Source of the DNA: Neptunomonas marina
Lineage (GTDB): Bacteria; Pseudomonadota; Gammaproteobacteria; Pseudomonadales; Balneatricaceae
NCBI RefSeq assembly: GCF_004005935.1
Contig: NZ_SACQ01000001.1
Coordinates: forward strand, 248,001-312,000
Reading direction: 5' to 3'
DNA length: 64,000 nt
In this document: in pieces, positions 44,729 to 52,946 of the stretch
How the letters are laid out: each line of letters opens with the position of its first letter
Numbering within the stretch: position 1 is the stretch's first letter
Position numbers and translations under genes: made by a program
Notes under the pieces: model-generated
What the model was told of the DNA's origin: nothing
The model's database searches: none
Seen by the model: the letters and a program-made list of their open reading frames with translations, nothing else

Positions 44729-45616
44729 ATGGCGACGTTTCTAGGGATCAACCTATTTGCTCTATCTGGGCAGCTGCTGGTTGGCTTAATCAATGGTTCT
44801 TTCTACGCATTACTGAGTTTGGGCTTGGCGATCATCTTTGGTCTGCTTAAGATTATCAACTTTGCTCAGGGTGCGATGTACATGCTGGGTGCGTTTGCAG
44901 CGTTCCTAGCGCTTCAATACCTCGGTATGAATTACTGGTTTGCATTAATCTTCGTTCCATTAGCCGTCGGGGCGGTGGGCATCTTGATGGAGCGCTTCTT
45001 GATTCGCCCTATCGCAAACGAAGATCACCTATATTCACTCTTGCTGACATTTGGTTTTGCGCTGGTTTTGCAAGGGCTGTTTACTCATTGGTTTGGTTCT
45101 TCAGGTCTCCCTTACGCGATCCCAGATGAGCTCAAGGGTGGTACACGTCTGCCATTCATGTATCTGCCAAACTATCGCGCTTGGATTATCGTTGCGTCAC
45201 TGATTGTCTGTGTCGGCACTTGGTGGATGATCGAAAAAACTAAACTCGGTGCATATTTGCGTGCGGGTACTGAAAACCCAGCGCTGATGCAGGCGTTTGG
45301 TATTAACGTTCCGCTAATGGTGACACTGACGTTCGGCTTTGGTGTTGCGCTTGCCGGCTTTGCTGGTGTTATGGCCGCACCTGTTTATTCCGTATCTCCA
45401 GAGATGGGATCTAATATCCTTATTGTCGTGTTTGCAATCGTAGTTATCGGCGGTATGGGTTCGATTGGCGGCGCGATCTTAACCGGCTTGGCGATGGGTG
45501 TGGTTGAAGGCTTGACTAAGTACTTCTACCCAGAAGCGTCTACGACGGTTATTTTCTTCGTAATGGTTATTGTGCTGCTGCTCAAGCCAGCTGGTTTATT
45601 TGGTAAAGAGGCGTAA
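44729..45616 (+). CDS. livH: Branched-chain amino acid-type ABC permease LivH
   Basis: This 295-residue inner-membrane permease has about eight to nine helices. The family pattern is clear: LLVGLINGSFYALLSLGLAI near residue 15, FAQGAMYMLGAFAAFLAL near 50, RAGTENPALMQAFGINV near 180 (the EAA-like cytoplasmic loop), and AIVVIGGMGSIGGAILTGLA near 240. I use the ATG at 44729, with GGGG upstream; an in-frame GTG at 44702 lacks a clear ribosome-binding site. livM follows after 10 bp. Confidence 0.92.
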   Translation: MATFLGINLFALSGQLLVGLINGSFYALLSLGLAIIFGLLKIINFAQGAMYMLGAFAAFLALQYLGMNYWFALIFVPLAVGAVGILMERFLIRPIANEDHLYSLLLTFGFALVLQGLFTHWFGSSGLPYAIPDELKGGTRLPFMYLPNYRAWIIVASLIVCVGTWWMIEKTKLGAYLRAGTENPALMQAFGINVPLMVTLTFGFGVALAGFAGVMAAPVYSVSPEMGSNILIVVFAIVVIGGMGSIGGAILTGLAMGVVEGLTKYFYPEASTTVIFFVMVIVLLLKPAGLFGKEA

Positions 45617-45626
45617 GGAGTACAGC

Positions 45627-46553
45627 ATGAAGATCTCTAAGTTTAATATCGCATTAGTTGGGCTCGGTCTGGTTGCACCTTTGGTTCTGTACCCTGTCTT
45701 CTTAATGAAAGTACTGTGCTTTGCACTATTTGCTTCCGCATTTAACCTGCTGCTCGGTTTTGTTGGCTTGCTATCTTTCGGACACGCCGTGTTCTTAGGT
45801 ACCGGTGGTTACATTACTGGTTACCTAATGATGAACACCGGTATCACGCCAGAACTTGGTATTTTGGCAGGTACGGCTGCTGCGGCTATTCTGGGTGCGG
45901 TTTACGGTAAGCTTGCGGTAAAGCGCGAGGGTATCTATTTTGCGATGGTGACCTTGGCGCTTGCGCAGCTGATGTTCTTCGTTTACCTCCAGGCGCCTTT
46001 TACCGGCGGTGAAGATGGGCTACAGGGTGTTCCACGCGGAGAGCTGTTTGGCTTCATCGACCTGTCTGACAACATGAATATGTACTACTTCGTATTCGCG
46101 ATTTTCCTAGCGGGCTTTTGGTTGATTAACCGCACGGTGCATTCACCTTTCGGGCAGGTGTTAAAGGCGATTCGCGAAAACGAAGCGCGTGCTACTTCAT
46201 TGGGTTACAACGTCAACGACTATAAATGGGTTGCGTTTGTTATCTCGGCTGCGTTAGCTGGTATGGCAGGTTCTACCAAGACGCTCGTCTTCCAGTTGGC
46301 ATCACTGACGGATGTTCACTGGCACATGTCGGGCGAGGTCGTGCTTATGACATTGTTAGGTGGTATGGGTACAATTTTTGGCCCGTTCGTTGGCGCTGCA
46401 ACGATTGTCAGCATCCAAAACTTCCTATCGGGTGGTGAGCTTGGCAACTATATCCATATCATCATGGGTATTATCTTCATCGTATGTGTACTAGCGTTCC
46501 GTAGCGGTATCGTTGGTGAAATTCAGAAAGTTATTAAGCGTAACTTTAGTTAA
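45627..46553 (+). CDS. livM: Branched-chain amino acid-type ABC permease LivM
   Basis: This 308-residue permease partners LivH. It has about eight to ten helices. Typical segments are NLLLGFVGLLSFGHAVFLGT near residue 40, FAMVTLALAQLMFFVYL, AIRENEARATSLGYNVNDYK near 185 (EAA-like loop), and VVLMTLLGGMGTIFGPFVGA near 240. ATG at 45627 follows AAGGAGTACAGC, which decides it over the in-frame start at 45570. It ends the liv operon; a strong terminator follows. Confidence 0.92.
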   Translation: MKISKFNIALVGLGLVAPLVLYPVFLMKVLCFALFASAFNLLLGFVGLLSFGHAVFLGTGGYITGYLMMNTGITPELGILAGTAAAAILGAVYGKLAVKREGIYFAMVTLALAQLMFFVYLQAPFTGGEDGLQGVPRGELFGFIDLSDNMNMYYFVFAIFLAGFWLINRTVHSPFGQVLKAIRENEARATSLGYNVNDYKWVAFVISAALAGMAGSTKTLVFQLASLTDVHWHMSGEVVLMTLLGGMGTIFGPFVGAATIVSIQNFLSGGELGNYIHIIMGIIFIVCVLAFRSGIVGEIQKVIKRNFS

Positions 46554-46565
46554 TTAGTCATCCCC

Positions 46566-46594
46566 AGCCCCTATGTCGCTATAGGGGCTTTTTT
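46566..46594 (+). terminator. Rho-independent terminator of the liv operon
   Basis: A 9-bp stem AGCCCCTAT / ATAGGGGCT (46566-46574 and 46581-46589) is followed by a run of T residues to 46594. It separates the liv operon from the thiolase gene, which then needs its own promoter. Confidence 0.9.
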
Positions 46595-46606
46595 GTTACG
46601 CTGTAG

Positions 46607-46622
46607 TTAACGTTTACGTAAA
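46607..46622. promoter_or_regulatory. LiuR-type operator upstream of the thiolase gene
   Basis: TTAACGT-TT-ACGTAAA has the same 16-bp layout as the liuR site, with a single half-site mismatch. It lies 15 bp before the thiolase start codon and just after the liv terminator. Confidence 0.7.
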
Positions 46623-46637
46623 CTGAGGAATAAGGTA

Positions 46638-47819
46638 ATGAGTCAGGATTCTGTAGTTATTGTTAGTGCCGCACGCACACCAATGGGTGGCATGATGGGA
46701 GCATTGAGCGATGTGCGTGCCCCAGATTTATGTGCTACGGCGATCAAGGCAGCGATTGAGCGTGCGGGTATCGAGGGTTCTGATGTTGATGAAGTCGTGA
46801 TGGGATGTGTGCTGCCTGCAGGTTTGGGCCAAGCACCGGCACGTCAGGCTTCTCGTGCAGCTGGTATCCCTGATGCAGCGGGCGCGACAACAATTAACAA
46901 AATGTGTGGCTCTGGTATGAAAGCTGTCATGTTAGCGCATGATCAGATTATGGCTGGCCAGGTGGATGTTATGGTTGCAGGCGGTATGGAAAACATGAGT
47001 CAGTCACCTTACATTTTGCCAAAGGCTCGTGGTGGTATGCGAATGGGCCATGGCCAGGTTATTGACCATATGTTTTTTGATGGTCTTGAAGACGCCTACG
47101 AAGGCGGCTTGATGGGCACATATGCACAAAAGTCAGCTGACGATTATGCCGTCACTCGTGAAGCGATGGATGATTTTGCCATCAGCTCACTCGAGAAAGC
47201 ACTTAAAGCGATCGAGACAGGTGCATTCAAAGACGAAATTACGCCGGTAACTGTGAAATCGCGTAAAGGGGACGTTGAAGTTGCTATCGATGAGCAGCCG
47301 GGTAATGCGCGCATTGATAAGATTCGTCAACTAAAGCCTGCCTTTAAAAAGGACGGTACGGTTACTGCGGCAAACTCAAGCTCTATCTCCGATGGTGGTT
47401 CAGCATTGGTATTGATGAAAGAGTCTGAGGCAAAAGCGCGTGGTTTGCAGCCACTAGCGCGTATCGCTGCTCACTCTACTCACGCACAACTCCCTGCTGA
47501 ATTCACGATTGCGCCGATTGGAGCGATTGAGAAAGTCCTCGCTCGCGCAGGGTGGAGCAAAGATGATGTTGATCTTTATGAGATCAACGAAGCATTCGCG
47601 GTTGTGAGCATGTTGGCAATCTCTGAGCTAGGATTAGATGCCGATAAGGTCAATGTTAACGGCGGCGCTTGTGCGTTGGGTCATCCAATTGGTTCAAGTG
47701 GCTCGCGCATCTTGGTTACGCTGCTGTATGCACTTAAGAATGCGGGCAAGTCAAAAGGCGTTGCGTCTCTATGCATCGGCGGGGGCGAGGCAACGGCGGT
47801 TGCTGTTGAAATGCTCTAA
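46638..47819 (+). CDS. Acetyl-CoA acetyltransferase (thiolase), probably acting on acetoacetyl-CoA
   Basis: This 393-residue thiolase has the N-terminal nucleophile Cys 90 in KMCGSGMKAVM, INEAFAVVSM near 315 and the C-terminal GGACALGHPIGSSGSRIL near 343, which holds the catalytic His. GGGEATAVAVE is at the end. Length and motifs match biosynthetic or degradative acetoacetyl-CoA thiolases. Its own LiuR-type operator ties it to the leucine pathway, where it would cleave acetoacetyl-CoA derived from HMG-CoA lyase's acetoacetate. That substrate assignment is inference. Confidence 0.9.
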   Translation: MSQDSVVIVSAARTPMGGMMGALSDVRAPDLCATAIKAAIERAGIEGSDVDEVVMGCVLPAGLGQAPARQASRAAGIPDAAGATTINKMCGSGMKAVMLAHDQIMAGQVDVMVAGGMENMSQSPYILPKARGGMRMGHGQVIDHMFFDGLEDAYEGGLMGTYAQKSADDYAVTREAMDDFAISSLEKALKAIETGAFKDEITPVTVKSRKGDVEVAIDEQPGNARIDKIRQLKPAFKKDGTVTAANSSSISDGGSALVLMKESEAKARGLQPLARIAAHSTHAQLPAEFTIAPIGAIEKVLARAGWSKDDVDLYEINEAFAVVSMLAISELGLDADKVNVNGGACALGHPIGSSGSRILVTLLYALKNAGKSKGVASLCIGGGEATAVAVEML

Positions 47820-47840
47820 ATTTCAGCGCGTTTAGCAAAC

Positions 47841-47874
47841 AAAGCTCCCGTATCGTTAAGATGCTGGAGCTTTT
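47841..47874. terminator. Bidirectional terminator between thiolase and hnoK-like genes
   Basis: AAAGCTCC (47841-47848) pairs with GGAGCTTT (47866-47873), with a 17-nt loop that can fold further. It is followed by T residues on the plus strand and preceded by A residues. Confidence 0.7.
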
Positions 47875-47876
47875 TG

Positions 47877-48806
47877 CTATGTAACGGGAAGTCGGATCGT
47901 AAATTCGCTCCCTTTATCCTCCTCGCTGATCACTTCAATACTGCCACCGTGGCTTTCGACAATGCCGTAAGAGATAGACATACCCATCCCTGTTCCCTTG
48001 CCCACGTCTTTGGTGGTGAAAAACGGAACAAAAATATTACTCACCACGCTTTCTGGCATACCGCAGCCGTTGTCGCTAATAGTAATGAGGATCTCACTCC
48101 CGTTGAGGTAAGTTTTGATGCTGATCTTCGGTTGGGAACGGCCATCGAGGGCATCAGCTGCATTCGTCAGTAGGTTTAGAATGACCTGATTGAGCTCGCT
48201 AGGATTACAGTCGATGTTGGGTAGCGGTGCGAGGTGTTTTTCCACTTCAATATGCTCAAGCGGCAGTTTCAGCAACTTGAGTGTGCTCTCTATTCCTTCG
48301 TTAATATCAGCGCTTTGTCGCTTGGCAGGTTGGTCATAGGCGAAGTTTTTTAAGCTCTGCACAATGTTGGCAACTCGTTTTAAGCCTTCAAGTGTGTCTT
48401 CGAGTAACTCCTCGGCATCTTCATTGATGTATTCAAAATCATTAGCCTCAAGGTAGCTCCTTAAAGCGGGCACCATCGTCTCCCTCGGGTAATGAGTTTC
48501 CAGAAGCGTTTGTACGTGTTGGTATAACTGAAGGTAGCTTTGTAGCGTGGACACATTGCTGGCGACAAATGCCAAGGGGTTGTTAATTTCATGTGCAACA
48601 CCGGCGGATAGTGTGCCAAGCGTTGCTAACTTTTCCTGCTTTAGCATCAGCGCTTGTTGTGACTTGAGCTTTTCGTAACTGTCTTCAAGCGCTTGGTTTT
48701 TCTTATAAATGATCCGGCTGGAATCTTCGAGTTGGCGCTCGGCCTCTAGGCGAGCGCGCTTTTCCCGCTCATAAGCTTTGATATAGGGGTTATCATCATT
48801 GCTCAT
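47877..48806 (-). CDS. hnoK: Cytoplasmic histidine kinase paired with H-NOX (HnoK-like)
   Basis: This 309-residue soluble kinase has no membrane segment. Residues about 10-60 are a charged coiled coil. The phosphoacceptor is His 72 in [14 protein letters not shown]. The ATPase domain has [15 protein letters not shown] (N box), [11 protein letters not shown] (G1) and [17 protein letters not shown] (G2). The start ATG at 48806 overlaps the end of the H-NOX gene by 11 bp and is preceded by GGAG. In Shewanella and Vibrio, the kinase HnoK is held inactive by NO-bound H-NOX. The same partnership is inferred here from adjacency and architecture. Confidence 0.85.
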   Translation of the reverse strand: MSNDDNPYIKAYEREKRARLEAERQLEDSSRIIYKKNQALEDSYEKLKSQQALMLKQEKLATLGTLSAGVAHEINNPLAFVASNVSTLQSYLQLYQHVQTLLETHYPRETMVPALRSYLEANDFEYINEDAEELLEDTLEGLKRVANIVQSLKNFAYDQPAKRQSADINEGIESTLKLLKLPLEHIEVEKHLAPLPNIDCNPSELNQVILNLLTNAADALDGRSQPKISIKTYLNGSEILITISDNGCGMPESVVSNIFVPFFTTKDVGKGTGMGMSISYGIVESHGGSIEVISEEDKGSEFTIRLPVT

Positions 48807-49347
48807 CACCAAACTCCACGATTAAGTCGCAGTGGTCTGAACCGGTGTGCATGCACGTTGGGTGGCTGAGTGTGATAGGCGTTTGGTAGTGGTGAGCGGC
48901 GCCGCGAATTAATCCCTCGGCCAGTATGCAGAGTTTACGCGGCGAGCGGTACTCCATGAGCAGCGCACCACTGTCGAGCTGGGTGTACTCGAACGAGGGA
49001 AGGTTAGGGTCGTCATATAGTTTGCGGACTTCGGTGTGTATCACTTGATCGACACTGAGAAGAAAAGTCTTTAGGTCTGGTGCCTGCTCTATAAAAATAG
49101 GATAACGCTTCGCAAGTTCGCCAAACATATATTCACCTAACCCACTAATAATTTGCTCTGCTGGCGTTTCGAGCTTGGCGCTAGCTGCGTGTACGAGGGC
49201 GAACAAGTTCTCGTCTGGATAGCTCTTGCCGGCGGTGAAAGCGCCATCTTCATCGGGTAAAGCGGTTTCTAACAGCTCATTCCAAGCGGCCATACCACAC
49301 TTTTCTATGACCATCTCTTCGAGTATATTGAATACGATACCTTTCAT
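48796..49347 (-). CDS. H-NOX heme nitric-oxide sensor
   Basis: This 183-residue H-NOX (heme NO/oxygen-binding) protein starts MKGIVFNILEEMVIEKCGM. The proximal heme ligand is His 104 in VIHTEVRKLY, and the propionate-binding Y-x-S-x-R is YRSPR at 133-137. The residue at the place of the distal Tyr 140 of Thermoanaerobacter H-NOX is Leu 142, so it should bind NO and not hold O2. A zinc site like that of Shewanella H-NOX is conserved: Cys 140, His 162, Cys 165 and Cys 173. It overlaps the downstream kinase gene and lies 59 bp after the response-regulator gene, forming one operon. Confidence 0.93.
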   Translation of the reverse strand: MKGIVFNILEEMVIEKCGMAAWNELLETALPDEDGAFTAGKSYPDENLFALVHAASAKLETPAEQIISGLGEYMFGELAKRYPIFIEQAPDLKTFLLSVDQVIHTEVRKLYDDPNLPSFEYTQLDSGALLMEYRSPRKLCILAEGLIRGAAHHYQTPITLSHPTCMHTGSDHCDLIVEFGDEQ

Positions 49348-49406
49348 AGGTGGCCTCGCTTTTATTTGTGGCTCACTTGCAACTCCCTTGTTGCGTGAGC
49401 CTTGTT

Positions 49407-50765
49407 CTAGGGCGCTTTGGAGCGGTCAATGACGTACAACTCCAGCGGTGTGCGTTCGGTCTCCTCAAATGCTTTGAGACGTTTGATCGTTTCTTCGGTA
49501 AAAACATGCCCTTCTGGAAGCAGCATGATCTCGTTTTGATTCAGTAAGCTGCGTGTGAGCAACATGCCCGGGACCAGCTTTTCTAGCGAAATAATATGCT
49601 CATTGTCGCTAAGTGCTTGCTCTGATGTTAAACGGGAAACGAGAGCCGGTAGCAGGTCGACCAGCTCGCCATCATAAGCTCTACCAGCCCCCATGATGAG
49701 TAGCTCTATAGCACCTTGTGAGCTGGTTCGGGTCTTTTTGAGTTTGCCCTCAACCGCGTAGATGTAGTCTCTGGATACCGCGAGAATTTTTGAGCCTAGT
49801 GGTATCTGCTCTTTAGTGAGCTTGTCGGGAAAGCCGCTACCGTCTAACTGCTCGTATTGATGGCGAATAATTTCGGCTACACCGCTCAGTCCTGTTGCAG
49901 GCGCCAGCGCGACGTGGGCAGAGATGGGGTGAGATTTGAACCTGGTCAACTCCTCCGGTGTCATCAACTCGATAGGTTTGCTTAACAGCTCGGCAGGCTG
50001 GCCAAGGAGTCCCAGTTCCGCTAATAGCCCAGCGAGCTGAATTTCGCGGATTTTAGCTTTGTCCACACCGAGCTTTAAGCAAAACAGCTTACACAGCTCA
50101 CCCGTTTTAACTGCAGCGCTGCCGCCTAAATGGGGGTTCAAGCTGATTAAGTTGTAGAATGTACGAATCGTAGAGTTGAGGTTGTCTCTAACTTGTAGGT
50201 TGGCTTTCTCGAGCTTCGCCAGTGCCATCCGAATCTGCTCGGTGCGCTGATTTACCTTCTCTTCGAGCTGTTCATTCATGCCTTGCAGCTGTTTGTTTTG
50301 TGCTTCCACTTGCACTAGCAAACGCTTGTTCTCTCGCTCTAATCTGACGCGCTCTAAGGACTGCTCAAGTATCAAGAGCAGATCCTCATTGTTCCACGGT
50401 TTTTGGATGTAGCGATGGATCTGTCCATCGTTGACCGCTTTGATCGTCGAGTCCATGTCCGAATAGCCGGTCAACAGGATGCGAATGCAGTTGGGGTGTT
50501 GCGTTGCGACCTCAGTTAAAAAGTCTGCGCCAGACATCTCGGGCATACGCATATCTGAGATAACAAGATCGATGTTTTGCTCGGCCATAATCTTGAGCCC
50601 TTCTGCTCCGCTTAATGCTGGAAACACTTTATAGGGACCCTGTCGCAGCAGGCGGCGAAGTGCTTTAACAACGCTCTCTTCATCATCGACGCATAGGATG
50701 TTCCACGTGAGCGGTGCTTCAGGAGTAGCAGGGCTTTGCGCAATGCCGGCTGTGGTATCTGGCAT
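49407..50765 (-). CDS. hnoD: Response regulator with degenerate HD-GYP domain (HnoD-like)
   Basis: This 452-residue protein has an N-terminal receiver domain (phosphoacceptor Asp about 71 in LVISDMRMPEMSG, KPW switch), a coiled coil at about 140-190, and a C-terminal HD-GYP-like domain. Metal-binding residues are lost: the HD pair is replaced in LAGLLAELGLLGQP, and HHE is changed to HQYEQLDGSGFP. It is therefore unlikely to hydrolyse cyclic di-GMP. Shewanella HnoD has the same architecture and inhibits the EAL phosphodiesterase HnoB until phosphorylated. The ATG at 50765 follows GAGG at 6 bp; another in-frame ATG is at 50777. It is first in the H-NOX operon. Confidence 0.85.
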   Translation of the reverse strand: MPDTTAGIAQSPATPEAPLTWNILCVDDEESVVKALRRLLRQGPYKVFPALSGAEGLKIMAEQNIDLVISDMRMPEMSGADFLTEVATQHPNCIRILLTGYSDMDSTIKAVNDGQIHRYIQKPWNNEDLLLILEQSLERVRLERENKRLLVQVEAQNKQLQGMNEQLEEKVNQRTEQIRMALAKLEKANLQVRDNLNSTIRTFYNLISLNPHLGGSAAVKTGELCKLFCLKLGVDKAKIREIQLAGLLAELGLLGQPAELLSKPIELMTPEELTRFKSHPISAHVALAPATGLSGVAEIIRHQYEQLDGSGFPDKLTKEQIPLGSKILAVSRDYIYAVEGKLKKTRTSSQGAIELLIMGAGRAYDGELVDLLPALVSRLTSEQALSDNEHIISLEKLVPGMLLTRSLLNQNEIMLLPEGHVFTEETIKRLKAFEETERTPLELYVIDRSKAP

Positions 50766-51065
50766 AAACAACCTCATTATTATTAATAACTTAAGTGTTA
50801 CTCATAGGCTCCGATGAAGTTAACTGTTTTGCCCATGAAAACTGCGCACTTTTACAAGAAAAGACTATGTTTTAAGTGTAAGCGAGATTTTTATGAACGC
50901 GAATGTAATCGTGAAATCTTGTTTTACTGTTTGATATTTAGGCTGTTGTATTGTGTTTGACGCAGTCTTCTTGCGGCTTTTAGTGTTGGGATGTTCGATC
51001 AATAATGCAGGCGTAGTAACGATGATCGAACGCCACGATATTGGGTGCATAACGATGGTGAAGGC
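50766..51065. promoter_or_regulatory. Divergent promoter region between H-NOX operon and the second kinase operon
   Basis: This 300-bp AT-rich gap must contain promoters for both operons. The octamer TTAAGTGT occurs twice in direct orientation (50791-50798 and 50872-50879). I see no convincing sigma-54 promoter or recognised NO-regulator site by eye. Confidence 0.4.
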
Positions 51066-52946
51066 ATGAATAGGTCACGTCTAGCAACAGGCATTGTCAG
51101 GCTAACCGCGATCAGCACGCTACTACTTGGGAGCCTGTTAGCGGTACTTGTGGCATACCGAGTAGGTAGTTTCATGGAGGCGTCTGAACAGCAGCGGATT
51201 GAGAAAGAGATTGCTCTAATCGTCGCGCGCTTTGACCGTTTTATTGATGACCGAGTAACCATTTTGCGTGACCATGCCGAGTTCTCTGTACTAGCGCATG
51301 GTGTTATCCAGCCAGACTCAATGGCAGGTTATGTCAGTGATTTCATGTATGGCTTTCAAGTGCTGGGTCGGCAATATAAAGAAACACTTGTAGACCCTTT
51401 GGGTAAAACCATATCCACGACGCAGGAGCACCCGTCAATCCACTACAAGGGTGCCGATTGGTTAACCACGTTTATTGCCGGCAGTCAGCCTACTGCTAAA
51501 CAGCCTGCTCATATATCGCTTAATGCGGTTGCTGGAAACCTCTACTGGCGTATCGCCCTGCCAGTATTCTCCTTAGATAAACCAGCCGGCGCGCTGATAA
51601 CTGAAATTCCCTTTGACGAGCTTCGTCAGTCAAAAGAGTGGGCTGCCGTGTGGGATGGTATTGCGTTGGACATTCTGAAAAATAACGTTGCTGTGGCTCA
51701 GTTAGGGAGCCGTGTAACAGGCGATCTGATTCGAGTGCCGTGGCCAAAAGCGGGTTTGGAGTTCTCTTTTGTCGTCGACGATCGCGTTGTCAGAGAGGAG
51801 GGCGCCGCACTTATTACCAGCTTGGTTGTGCTCATCGTTTTGATGTCGTTGATTATCACTGGCATTGCTTTTTTCTGGAGTAAGAAGCAGCTCGCTGAGC
51901 CGATTAGCGAACTGAGCCAAGGCGTTAAGTTGTTGTGGAGTGGCAAGATTTCGCGCCTCAAGGAGAATCACAGTTGGTACGAAACCGCGCAGATGGCGCG
52001 CAGTATCAATGAGATGTATGACACGCTCTTAAAACGTGAGAAAGAGTTAAAGCACAGTCATGATCGCTTAGTTGAGGCGAATGATGAGCTGCAGCGAAGC
52101 CAAAAGTATCTTGTGCAGTCAGAGAAAATGGCGGGTCTTGGCACGATGGCAGCCGGTGTTGCACACGAGATCAACAACCCTATTGGGTTTGTGAAAAGTA
52201 ACTTGGGCTCACTACAAAATTATGCCGGCTCACTCGAGGCTTATGTTCGGGATGTGGACAGTGCGGTTGCGCATTCAAACGAGATTGCTGCGTTAAAAGA
52301 TCAATTAAATGCGTTGAAAGAGCAACACGATATCGATTTTCTCATTGAAGATATTGAGCCGTTATTAAGTGAATCGATGGAGGGTATCCAGCGCGTTTCT
52401 GGCATTGTGGCCGGACTAAAAGACTTTGCGCGGGTGGACTCCGGGGCGTTTGAGGCTGCTGATATCAACGAAGGTGTGCGCAGTACGCTTAAGGTTGTTT
52501 GGAACGAGCTGAAGTACCATTGCACTGTGCATGAGAGTTACGATCAGCTACCGCAGGTGATCTGTAACATTGGCCAATTGAATCAGGTTTTCATGAATTT
52601 AATCGTCAATGCTTCACAAGCTATACAAGGCTCTGGAGATATCTTTATTTCTACCCAGTCCGAAGATAGCTGCGTTGTGATCAAAGTGCGTGATACCGGT
52701 AGCGGTATGGATGAGCGCACCAAGAAGAGCCTGTTTAATCCGTTCTTTACTACAAAGCCTGCCGGCAAGGGTACCGGGCTTGGGCTATCGATCAGTCATG
52801 GCATTGTCGAGAAGCATGGAGGGGTTATTTCAGTCGAGAGTCAAGTGGGTGAGGGCACAACCTTTACTGTGCGCCTACCGCTAAAACCACCACACGTTGA
52901 TGTTACTGAGGAGCAACAGCATGCAGAAGAAACTACTGCTGGTTGA
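51066..52946 (+). CDS. Membrane sensor histidine kinase (cache-like sensor, HAMP, HisKA/HATPase)
   Basis: This is a 626-residue kinase. Transmembrane helix 1 is at about 10-31 (VRLTAISTLLLGSLLAVLVA). A periplasmic cache-like domain spans about 35-255. Helix 2 lies near 257-280 (ALITSLVVLIVLMSLIITGI). HAMP and a coiled coil follow. The phosphoacceptor His is near 366 in [18 protein letters not shown], and the ATPase motifs are NQVFMNLIVNASQAI, DTGSGMDERT and GTGLGLSISHGIVEKHGG. The catalytic part closely resembles that of the HnoK-like kinase nearby. I prefer the ATG at 51066; an in-frame GTG at 51045 is possible. It overlaps the regulator gene by 26 bp. Confidence 0.88.
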   Translation: MNRSRLATGIVRLTAISTLLLGSLLAVLVAYRVGSFMEASEQQRIEKEIALIVARFDRFIDDRVTILRDHAEFSVLAHGVIQPDSMAGYVSDFMYGFQVLGRQYKETLVDPLGKTISTTQEHPSIHYKGADWLTTFIAGSQPTAKQPAHISLNAVAGNLYWRIALPVFSLDKPAGALITEIPFDELRQSKEWAAVWDGIALDILKNNVAVAQLGSRVTGDLIRVPWPKAGLEFSFVVDDRVVREEGAALITSLVVLIVLMSLIITGIAFFWSKKQLAEPISELSQGVKLLWSGKISRLKENHSWYETAQMARSINEMYDTLLKREKELKHSHDRLVEANDELQRSQKYLVQSEKMAGLGTMAAGVAHEINNPIGFVKSNLGSLQNYAGSLEAYVRDVDSAVAHSNEIAALKDQLNALKEQHDIDFLIEDIEPLLSESMEGIQRVSGIVAGLKDFARVDSGAFEAADINEGVRSTLKVVWNELKYHCTVHESYDQLPQVICNIGQLNQVFMNLIVNASQAIQGSGDIFISTQSEDSCVVIKVRDTGSGMDERTKKSLFNPFFTTKPAGKGTGLGLSISHGIVEKHGGVISVESQVGEGTTFTVRLPLKPPHVDVTEEQQHAEETTAG

